In this document: positions 26,859-33,966 of the stretch, piece after piece
Layout: each line of letters begins with the position of its first letter
How positions within the stretch are numbered: position 1 is the stretch's first letter
Source: CBDDCX01 sp965226925
Lineage (GTDB): Bacteria > Gemmatimonadota > Gemmatimonadetes > Longimicrobiales > Gaopeijiaceae
Direction: 5' to 3'
Length of the DNA stretch: 64,000 nucleotides
Assembly: GCA_965226925.1 (NCBI GenBank)
Contig: CBDDEN010000010.1
Location: forward strand, 496,001 to 560,000
Made by a program: the position numbers and the translations under genes
Notes under the pieces: model-generated
The model's database searches: none
What the model saw: only the letters and a program-made list of their open reading frames with translations
Told to the model about the DNA's origin: nothing

Positions 26859-27428
26859 TCAAAAGGCGGTCGTGAACTGGAACACCATCCCGTAGGTACC
26901 GTCGCCGTGGGACCAGCCCAGGCCGGTATGTGTGATGGTCTGGCCCATCATGTCCATGCCCATTCCCATGCCGTCGGGCCCGAGTACCATCGCCTCGGTC
27001 GCCCATTGGCCGCCCATGCCGACGCCGTGAACTGCGAGGTCGAAGGGCATGCCGCTGCCATCGGCCATGCCACCACCGACGTGGATGGTATACACGGTGC
27101 CGGGCATCAACGACTCGAACGGCATGAAGCCGAGCGCCATCTGATCGCCGGTACGCGACCACATGCCACCCACGACCGGCCCGGGACAGTCTCCGTCGTG
27201 GAGGGCGACGTAGTGCCGGACGTTCGTCGGAATCGGTCGGTTGAATCGGACCTCGACGTCGGGCGTGAGGCCAACGTCGACCGCACCCACCGCGGGAACA
27301 ACGGAGAGCAGCAATGTGGGCTCGCCGGGAGCGGCCGGATCGCCCGCGTTCGACGAGCCGGAGCACGCGCCGACTAACGTCGCCACACCGATGACAAGGA
27401 GTCTCTGGACGGGATGACTCACGCCCAT
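26859..27428 (-). CDS. Lipoprotein with Ig-like (SbsA-type) domain and Met-rich loop
   Basis: A 189-residue protein with a lipobox (VIGVATLVGAC). The mature region starts VVPAVGAVDVGLTPDVEVRF, the pattern of the Ig-like SbsA domain, and continues to VYTIHVGGGM. The C-terminal half is rich in Met, Gly and His (PDGMGMGMDMMGQTITHTG), which could bind copper or another soft metal, though this is only suggested by composition. It ends in a hydrophobic strand (YGMVFQFTTAF). Confidence 0.65.
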   Translation of the reverse strand: MGVSHPVQRLLVIGVATLVGACSGSSNAGDPAAPGEPTLLLSVVPAVGAVDVGLTPDVEVRFNRPIPTNVRHYVALHDGDCPGPVVGGMWSRTGDQMALGFMPFESLMPGTVYTIHVGGGMADGSGMPFDLAVHGVGMGGQWATEAMVLGPDGMGMGMDMMGQTITHTGLGWSHGDGTYGMVFQFTTAF

Positions 27429-27679
27429 GATCTGTTCCTCCGAGAATCGGGGACTATGGAGAGGCTGAACGCCGTGAACTGAATAATAATGCCAACCGCC
27501 TCGCTTTGAAGTCGAGCCCTCACGAGCGTATCATGAACGCCCGTTCTCTCGCGAACGGTGCCCCAGGCGGACATCAGCACGGGACCGACAGACGCCCGCA
27601 TGCCCCGACGACCTGATCCTGATCGCCAACGCCCGTGCGGCGTGCGCGCCTGGTCGTCGGGGTTGCTCGCGCTCGGCAT

Positions 27680-27885
27680 GGGGGCCATGAAGGCCGCGGG
27701 AATCATGATCGCCCCCTTCGGCGGTCAGTTTCAGATGCAGCCCCAAAAAGCCGGGTCTCGGCAACCCCGAGTACACCTATGCGGACACGCGGGACGAGAT
27801 CCGGAAGGCGATCCGGGAGAACATCCACTACGGCGCCACGTTCATAAAGCTCATCGTCGACAACCAGCCGTACAACCGGCCCTCC
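27680..27885 (+). pseudogene. Internal fragment of an amidohydrolase with a frameshift
   Basis: One frame gives AAGIMIAPFGGQFQMQP. After a run of five A (27745-27749) the next frame gives PGLGNPEYTYADTRDEIRK and then RENIHYGATFIKLIVDNQPY. Together these match the middle of imidazolonepropionase-like amidohydrolases, so one base has been gained in the A-run. No N-terminal HxH motif precedes it and the remainder is replaced near 27880 by the end of the primase-polymerase gene. This junction marks one boundary of the accessory island. Confidence 0.6.
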
Positions 27886-29497
27886 CAAGCCCCTGTCTCC
27901 TCAAAGTGCTCGCACCAATTCCTGATCGTGCGGGGGCACGGCCCGCCGATCCGTCCTGCCTGCTTTTCGATGGCGATCCGATCGATCCACCCGTCTTGGC
28001 CCGCCATGTCTGGGACTTTGACAGCGAGTTCCTCCTGAATTTCTGCGACTTGGAATCCCTTGTCCGTGATGGCGCTCATGGATGGGCCCAGCACCCTTTG
28101 AATGAGCGGATAGACCATCTCGTAGTCATGCGGGGAGGCGAGTAGGCGGCCCCCCTTGTCACGCCGGCGCGTACGCTGGTGCAGAATTGCGCAGGCCTGG
28201 ATCAATCCCAGGCATCGCCGGATGTCGCGGCGCGCCCGCACGGGCTGGTCTGGGAAGCGGTCGCCGATGACGCCGGCGAAGGGGATTACCACCTCTAGGG
28301 ACTCGAGCCGCTCCAGCGCGACTTGCCACTCAAAGACTTGTCTCTCGCATTCCTCGTCCGACGGACCACCACCTGCGGCCTTGGCCGTGACCACCTCGAT
28401 TAGATCACGGGTGGTCTCGCTCGAGTCGTCCGTCACGACATCGAAGACCCGCGTCTGATTCTCAGCATGCAAGGCTACGGCGGTGGTGGTCGTAAACACT
28501 GAGCCACGCATATAGGAGCGCACGCTCTTGCTCTCGCCGTCCACCACCGTCCAGCGCTCAAGATGGCCTTCGGACATGGCCTGGCGGATCTGGTAATCTC
28601 CCGCCTCCTCGCCCTCTGCCTCTTGGAAGACGAGTACTCCCTCAATGTCCCCTTCGCGGTAGACGAGCGCCTGTTGTGAGACCCCGGTCAGGAATTTGAC
28701 TCTATCCTCCGGCAGCAGCTTGAGGACGTTACGGAGAAGCGCGTTCTTTCCGCTGGAGGATTCACCCTTCACCACCAGGTGGATGGAATCTTCATGCGTC
28801 CGAGCCGTGTGACCGGCCACGGCCGCCAAGAAGACCAGTTGCCGATTCTCAAATTCACCGACTTGGCCGATCGCGGTGACCGCGCGAACCATCTTCTTCA
28901 AAATGTTCGGGGTCCCAAGCAACCGTTCAGCGGCTTCGATCACTTCCGGAGGTGGGGGTGGCGACTCTTTGGACTCCTCGCCGCTTCGGTCCTTCGGTTG
29001 ACGACCCTGAATCTCGGCCTCAACGGTGCTCTTCTTGATACCTTGCGACTTCATGGCCTCATAGAGCCGGTGGGTCATCTGTTCACGCTCAAGCTGGGGA
29101 AGCAGAGCGCGAGCGATTGTGCCCGCGACTTCACGCATCTCGGCCGGCGTGGGCTTCTCACCGAGACCTTCCAGCGCCAGGTTGACGAGTTCGACGGAAC
29201 GGTCCGAATCATGCTCCGCTGAATCGCCAGCTGGATAACGGCGAGAGACGTCCGAGGCCAGGGTCTCGACTTCGGCGTCTGGGAGCGGTTCTTCGCACCA
29301 CTCCTCGTTGCTAGCCCTTAGGTTGGCGAGGATGGCTTTTCGGTCTGCGCCGGCGTTCCTCATGTGACAGGCCAGCCGGAAGAGCCGATCATGCCTCTGC
29401 CCTACGGGAATGCGTTCGGTTGCGGTCCCGTCGGGATCACCGCTAGCGGGGCACCCGGTCGAAGTGATCAGTTCAAGCAGCCACGCCGGGGCCGGAG

Positions 29498-29516
29498 CTA
29501 GGGAAACTCTGAACAA
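29498..29516. repeat. IS5 element: CTAG target duplication and left inverted repeat
   Basis: CTAG at 29498-29501 is followed by the 15-bp terminal repeat at 29502-29516. Confidence 0.9.
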
Positions 29517-30700
29517 GACGGGTGTAGTTTCATGGTATGAAACGACCGGGGAGTTGTGAGCGGGCCATGGAGCTTCAGATGACTTTCGCGGAGCTGGAGT
29601 ACGATTCGAAGAAGCGGCGGACGCGCCGGGAGATTTTCCTGGAGAAGATGGAGGGGCTGATTCCCTGGCAACAGCTGGAGGATCGGATCGAGCCGTTCTA
29701 TCCGAAGGCTGGCCGTGGCCGCCGCCCCTATCCGCTTGGGGTGATGCTGCGGGTTCATTGTGTGCAGCTGTTCTACAACGTGAGCGATCCGGGCATGGAG
29801 GATCTGCTCTACGAGGTGGAGTCAGTGCGCCGCTTTGCGGGTCTGCGCCTGAGCGGTTCTTTGCCGGACGAGACGACGATCCTGAACTTCCGTCACCTGC
29901 TGGAGACGCAGGGCTTGGGGATGGGGTTGTTCGAGGAGATCAATACGCATCTGGCGTCTCTCGGGCATCGGTTGAAGACGGGGACGATCGTGGATGCGAG
30001 CATCATTGACGCGCCGTCGTCGACGAAGAACCGCAGGGGAGAACGGGATCCGGAGATGCACCAGACGAAGAAGGGAAACCAGTGGTACTTCGGGATGAAG
30101 GCGCATATCGGGGTGGACGCCGAATCGGGTCTGGCGCACAGCTTGGCGACGACGGCCGCCAACGCGGCGGACGTGACGCAGGCGTGCGTGCTGCTGCATG
30201 GTGACGAGACGGAGGCATGGGGCGACGCGGGCTACCAGGGTGTGGACAAGCGCCCGGAGAACAGGGGTTGCGACGTCGCCTGGCAGGTGGCGATGAAGCC
30301 GGGCAAGCGTCGCCTGCTCGATCGGGACGGCGCCGAGGCGGCGGCCGAGAAGCGCAAGGCATCGGTGCGGGCGAAGGTGGAGCATCCGTTCTTGTATGTG
30401 AAGCGGCGCTTCGGGTACGGTAAGGTGCGCTACCGGGGACTGGCGAAGAACACGCAGCGCATCGCGTTGCTGCTCGGGTTCTCGAATCTGCTCATCGCTG
30501 GCCGCTACGCGACCGGATAACGCGCGGCCCATGGACCGCCCGAGGGCGGGAGCCGGACACATCGAAGCGACTTCCTGACGGTTCGGACCGTTTCTCCGGC
30601 GCGCCAGCCAGCACTTCATCGCTCCGATAGGTCTTCGAACCGGATCTTCGAACCGCAACCGATCGCGTTCCTCCCAAGATGGGGGTTGTTCAGACCCTCC
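29502..30700 (+). mobile_element. IS5-family insertion sequence, complete
   Basis: A 1199-bp element with one transposase gene. The terminal inverted repeats are GGAAACTCTGAACAA and GGAGGGTCTGAACAA (12 of 15 identical). CTAG flanks both sides (29498-29501, 30701-30704), the target duplication typical of IS5 relatives. Confidence 0.93.
29537..30520 (+). CDS. IS5-family transposase
   Basis: A 327-residue DDE transposase. The DUF772-type N-terminal region is visible (PYPLGVMLRVHCVQLFYNVSDPGMEDLLYE). Catalytic residues are Asp in GTIVDASIIDAP, Asp in WGDAGYQG and Glu in KVEHPFLYVKRRFGYGKVRYRG. The ORF is intact with no frameshift and the ends match, so the element looks recently active. Confidence 0.95.
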   Translation: MKRPGSCERAMELQMTFAELEYDSKKRRTRREIFLEKMEGLIPWQQLEDRIEPFYPKAGRGRRPYPLGVMLRVHCVQLFYNVSDPGMEDLLYEVESVRRFAGLRLSGSLPDETTILNFRHLLETQGLGMGLFEEINTHLASLGHRLKTGTIVDASIIDAPSSTKNRRGERDPEMHQTKKGNQWYFGMKAHIGVDAESGLAHSLATTAANAADVTQACVLLHGDETEAWGDAGYQGVDKRPENRGCDVAWQVAMKPGKRRLLDRDGAEAAAEKRKASVRAKVEHPFLYVKRRFGYGKVRYRGLAKNTQRIALLLGFSNLLIAGRYATG

Positions 30701-30704
30701 CTAG
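30686..30704. repeat. IS5 element: right inverted repeat and CTAG target duplication
   Basis: The reverse complement of 30686-30700 is GGAGGGTCTGAACAA, mirroring the left end. CTAG follows at 30701-30704. Confidence 0.9.
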
Positions 30705-31528
30705 TGGGATCTCACCCGGGGAGTGCCCCTCCGACCACTCGTATCGCTCCCCACTGATGTGGCGGCTCGGCGGGGCAACGATGTAGCCGCCATCACCTCG
30801 GACATCCAAGCCGGGCCGGAATCCAGCCCGGTTCCTCACCGGAGTACCAGGGTGCTGGAAAAGGTAGTGTCGGCCCCCTCCCCCGGTGCGCTGCTGAACT
30901 GTGGCGGGCAGGGGACCCTGAAGGGCTTCGAGCTGGGCTAGAGACTCATCGCCTCCGTGGTCGGGATCGACATCGAGGACGATCAGCCCGGACTCGGCAC
31001 CCGTGCGAATCCCGATGTTTGAGTCCGGGCGGCTCCTCCACCAGGCACGGATCTGGTCCGGATCAGCAGATGCATCATGGAGTCCGCCGCCGGTTCGAGG
31101 ATGCTTTCCGGGGCTCGAGCAGTCCTCGTCTCCGCACGAGCATACGCCCTCGACTACAGTGTGCAGGGGCAAGACTTGCCAGCCGTTTTGGCCATAGCCA
31201 GTCGCCCCACCCACTGGCTCCGGCCCAGAGGGGGGCACCGGTCGAGTTGCCTCTCCATTCGGAGCTCCCAATGGCTCGTCATCAACGCCAGCGTCGCCCC
31301 GCTTGATGCGCTCCCCCTCCACGAGCTCCTTAGGGCGCTCGTGGGCGGACTCCGTCGCCTTTTGGGGAGGAGTGGCGCCGAGGGTGAGTTCCCCAGGCGC
31401 CCGAACGACCTCATCTAGCATTGGAGCCCCTGCTCCTTCGTGGTGTTGCGAGTTGATCGCCTCTCCGTGTTTCATCTCAGTCCTCCTAGAGAAGGGTGCT
31501 GTTGCGGCTCGGAATGCGACGATGTACC

Positions 31529-31555
31529 TTAACGATTAATTATCCCAATCGTTAA
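31529..31555. promoter_or_regulatory. AT-rich perfect palindrome between divergent genes of the island
   Basis: TTAACGATT (31529-31537) is repeated in inverted orientation as AATCGTTAA (31547-31555) around a 9-base spacer. It is strikingly AT-rich for this window. It sits 54 bp upstream of the primase-polymerase start and 11 bp before the ATG of the rightward unknown gene. An operator for a dimeric regulator is likely; an origin-associated site for the replication protein is the alternative. Confidence 0.65.
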
Positions 31556-31565
31556 TATTCAGGCT

Positions 31566-32450
31566 ATGGACACACACCACCTAGATGGCCCTACCGGGAT
31601 ACCAAATCTGGTCTGGCGGCTTGCCTTGGACCTTGCTACCAGAGGTGAGGAGCAGCTCCGGGGGCAAGACGAACGAAAGGCCCGTTTGATTGCCACATAC
31701 TTATGGAATGAACGGGAGCGGGTATGCGAGATCCTGAAAGAAGAGCGGGTGGGATGCACATTGGACCACGAGACTCTGACGAAGGAATCGCTGTCCAGGA
31801 CCTCTCAGTCTGCTGACGAGGCCTTTCGGCTCGCCCAGGTCTCACCGTGGATCGAGGGTGTCCGGCAGACCCTATGGACAGACACTGATGCTCCATTCGA
31901 GGACTTGGATCAAGCCGGCGTGTGGTGGTCGGGTGCCACAGCATGGTACATCATGGACACAGAAGAATGGTATCAGAAAGTCTGGAGAGATTTAGAGCTT
32001 CCGGGAGGGGCAACAGACCTTTATAACGATGCGACTCAACTGGCAGACCGTTTGGATTTTGACCCCGTCGACCTAGTGCGTCATGTATTGGTCGGTGGTC
32101 CAGTAAAGCTTAAGGCACCGGTGATCACAAACATCCGCGGGAGGTTTGAGTCAAGGTTCCAGACCATTACTCCCTTTTCCACTCCGTCCGTTGAGCTGCG
32201 TGTCTGCCGGCCTCTTCGCCTGAGCGACCTCAGGAAAGTGCATAAAATCATCACGCGGTCCTTAAGCCGTCTAGGGCCGGAAAGGGAGCTCCTGAAGCAT
32301 ATCGTGGAACAGGAATTGGGCCTCGAGGAGCACGATTCACGCAAGGGTAGTTGGGAGAAAGTCGACGAACGATGGGTCGGCCACGGCCAAGAATCCAAGA
32401 ACTGGCAAGCTCACATGATGTGTTATCGACGCCTTAAGGGCCTAGCGTAG
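31566..32450 (+). CDS. Uncharacterised 294-residue protein of the accessory island
   Basis: No family recognised. The protein is soluble by composition, without signal peptide or membrane helix. It is rich in Trp and acidic residues (GVWWSGATAWYIMDTEEWYQKVWRDLEL) and has a basic helical C-terminal third (LSDLRKVHKIITRSLSRLG, GHGQESKNWQAHMMCYRRLKGLA). Base composition is visibly less GC-rich than the core genes on both sides. It starts only 11 bp from a palindrome and faces away from the replication gene, a position often held by regulators or accessory functions of mobile elements. Confidence 0.6.
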   Translation: MDTHHLDGPTGIPNLVWRLALDLATRGEEQLRGQDERKARLIATYLWNERERVCEILKEERVGCTLDHETLTKESLSRTSQSADEAFRLAQVSPWIEGVRQTLWTDTDAPFEDLDQAGVWWSGATAWYIMDTEEWYQKVWRDLELPGGATDLYNDATQLADRLDFDPVDLVRHVLVGGPVKLKAPVITNIRGRFESRFQTITPFSTPSVELRVCRPLRLSDLRKVHKIITRSLSRLGPERELLKHIVEQELGLEEHDSRKGSWEKVDERWVGHGQESKNWQAHMMCYRRLKGLA

Positions 32451-32613
32451 CGCCCGGGCCCCAGGCCACGACCACCCACAGCACGGCACTCTAGGACCCT
32501 CAGTGAATCAGGAGTGAATCAGGCCGACCCCGATGGGGAGTGGATATCCAGAAGCCACGGGAGAGCAAGGGAGACACCGCGACAGCCATGCAGAGGCCCG
32601 GGGGTGGGAGAAC

Positions 32614-33270
32614 TCAGTGGGTTTCTACAGCCCGGATCACGAGGCAAGGCTCCACGAGTATGCCAACATCGTCCGTCCAGCACGAACGGAGCAGAGCTGC
32701 CCCGACTAGGGATTGAACTTCATCCTCTTGGATCGCATTCACGCGGTTGACGTCGGGCAGCGCATGGAGAAACGCTCGAACCGCGAGTTCAGCATCACCG
32801 GTATGGGCCCCTGGGCCTGCTGGAGCTTTGGCATCCCCCGACACAAACGCCTCCCACAGGAAGAGGCCCGGACCATCCTCCGGCGTCTGGTCCCATTGCA
32901 GATAACTCGGCGGAACGTCTCCGAGGGTTCGTCGGACTTCCCTTCGGACTTCCCTAAGGATCCACGGAACCTGGGTCAGACCAACGGCCAGGACGGCACA
33001 CCCGGCGCCTGCACTCCACGGACGATTCCCGTCCCCGCGACGCCCGCTGGTCAGTTCTTCGGGGCGCTCGCGCAGGGGCACGAAAAGCGGACACTCGAAG
33101 CCGAGTGCCACGAGCGTCCCGGAACGGAGGTCGTCCGCCACCTCCTGGACGAGCTTCTCGATGGAGTCCTCTAGGAGGAAATCATCTGACTGCGGCTGAC
33201 CTCGGGCCCAACCGAACCGGCCCCGCTTCACCGATCCGACATCGGCACAGAAGACCACGAGACCGGGCAT
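32614..33270 (-). CDS. Putative RNase H-fold protein (DUF429-like), downstream of the C-protein-like regulator
   Basis: A 218-residue protein. The N-terminus (LVVFCADVGSVKRGRFGWARG) has an Asp in a first strand followed by a second strand. A second strand with an acidic residue (VALGFECPLFVPL) and a late acidic helix (AIQEDEVQSLVGAALLRS) follow. This order resembles DUF429-type predicted RNase H-like nucleases, but the match is by eye. It begins 60 bp after the stop of the C-like regulator on the same strand, so the two probably form an operon under the bipartite operator. Confidence 0.45.
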   Translation of the reverse strand: MPGLVVFCADVGSVKRGRFGWARGQPQSDDFLLEDSIEKLVQEVADDLRSGTLVALGFECPLFVPLRERPEELTSGRRGDGNRPWSAGAGCAVLAVGLTQVPWILREVRREVRRTLGDVPPSYLQWDQTPEDGPGLFLWEAFVSGDAKAPAGPGAHTGDAELAVRAFLHALPDVNRVNAIQEDEVQSLVGAALLRSCWTDDVGILVEPCLVIRAVETH

Positions 33271-33330
33271 GGAAGGGCCGCCTAGGTAAGCGCCAGATGA
33301 ATCCTGGTCGGCGGATACGGATACCCCGAT

Positions 33331-33594
33331 TCACGAAGCCACTGAGCGTTCGGCCTCGGCGAGAAGCCGGCTCGCGGGGACTCCGAGAGCACCGGAGAGT
33401 TGCGCCAGGGACTTCAGCGTAAGGTTCCGGACGCCCCTCTCTACGCCGCTGATGTATGTGCGATCAAGCCCAGCTCGGTAACCCAGAGCTTCCTGGGATA
33501 GGCCGAGGCTGGACCGCTGTGTACGGATCGCCACGCCCACGGCCCGCAGCCACGGATCTGCCTGATCACTTCGAGGTCTCGCCACACTGGGCAA
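33331..33594 (-). CDS. XRE-type regulator resembling restriction-modification controller (C) proteins
   Basis: An 87-residue protein that is almost entirely one helix-turn-helix domain: VGVAIRTQRSSLGLSQEALGYRAGLDRTYISGVERGVRN. The DRTYIS-x-x-ERG recognition helix and small size match C proteins, which time restriction gene expression. The start is TTG at 33594 (an internal GTG is three codons on). A bipartite GAC-N5-GTC operator begins 15 bp upstream. Unlike the common layout, the restriction enzyme gene lies on the opposite strand, and the gene behind the regulator is the RNase H-like one. Confidence 0.8.
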   Translation of the reverse strand: MPSVARPRSDQADPWLRAVGVAIRTQRSSLGLSQEALGYRAGLDRTYISGVERGVRNLTLKSLAQLSGALGVPASRLLAEAERSVAS

Positions 33595-33608
33595 GAGCCG
33601 CGCCTGTA

Positions 33609-33634
33609 GACCATGTGTCTACGGACTATACGTC
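33609..33634. promoter_or_regulatory. Bipartite C-box-like operator
   Basis: Two 11-bp inverted repeats, GACCATGTGTC (33609-33619) and GACTATACGTC (33624-33634), are separated by TACG. Known C-protein operators consist of two GACT-N3-AGTC boxes with a 4-bp or similar spacer. The left box is extended by flanking T and A to GTAGAC-N5-GTCTAC. It lies between the regulator and the divergent restriction-methylation gene. Confidence 0.7.
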
Positions 33635-33966
33635 ACATGCTTGAGAATAGCGAACCCCGTCTGGAGAGCTTCTGGGCTGGCTAGCGGGTATGAGAAGCGT
33701 GTTTGGAGGACACGGCCCCTGAACTGAGCAAGGAGCAGGTGATGGCGGCGAAGGAGAGGGCGGAGCGAGGTGGACCAGTGCGGCAGCTGGCTGGTCAGCT
33801 TGGTCCCTCAGGTGCTTAAACATTCAGCACAAGCGTAAAGCGGGGTGTAGGTGCCACGGGAAGACCTTGGGATCCGTGTAGACGACGGGCATTGGACATA
33901 CCCCCGCTTGGCGGTGAAATTGAGCGAGCGGTCGGCAGAGCCTCTCGGCACGCGGAGAATTCGACC

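Larger units (their letters stand above)
27828..31475 (-). pseudogene. Primase-polymerase/helicase of a mobile element, split by an IS5 element
   Basis: The first part (31475 to 30701) holds a bifunctional primase-polymerase domain: VCSCGDEDCSSPGKHP, the catalytic VLDVDPDHGG, GGGGRHYLF and LDVRGDGGYIVAPPS. The second (29501 to 27828) starts with a PriCT-like segment (LFRLACHMRNAGADRKAILAN) and continues into an ATPase-like domain with a P-loop-type VKGESSSGKNALL. Removing the IS5 element and one CTAG copy rejoins the frame as GEIPLAPAPAWLLEL. The protein would have been roughly 815 residues, typical of replication proteins of plasmids, phages and integrative elements. The last few residues may derive from the recombination junction. 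Confidence 0.85.
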
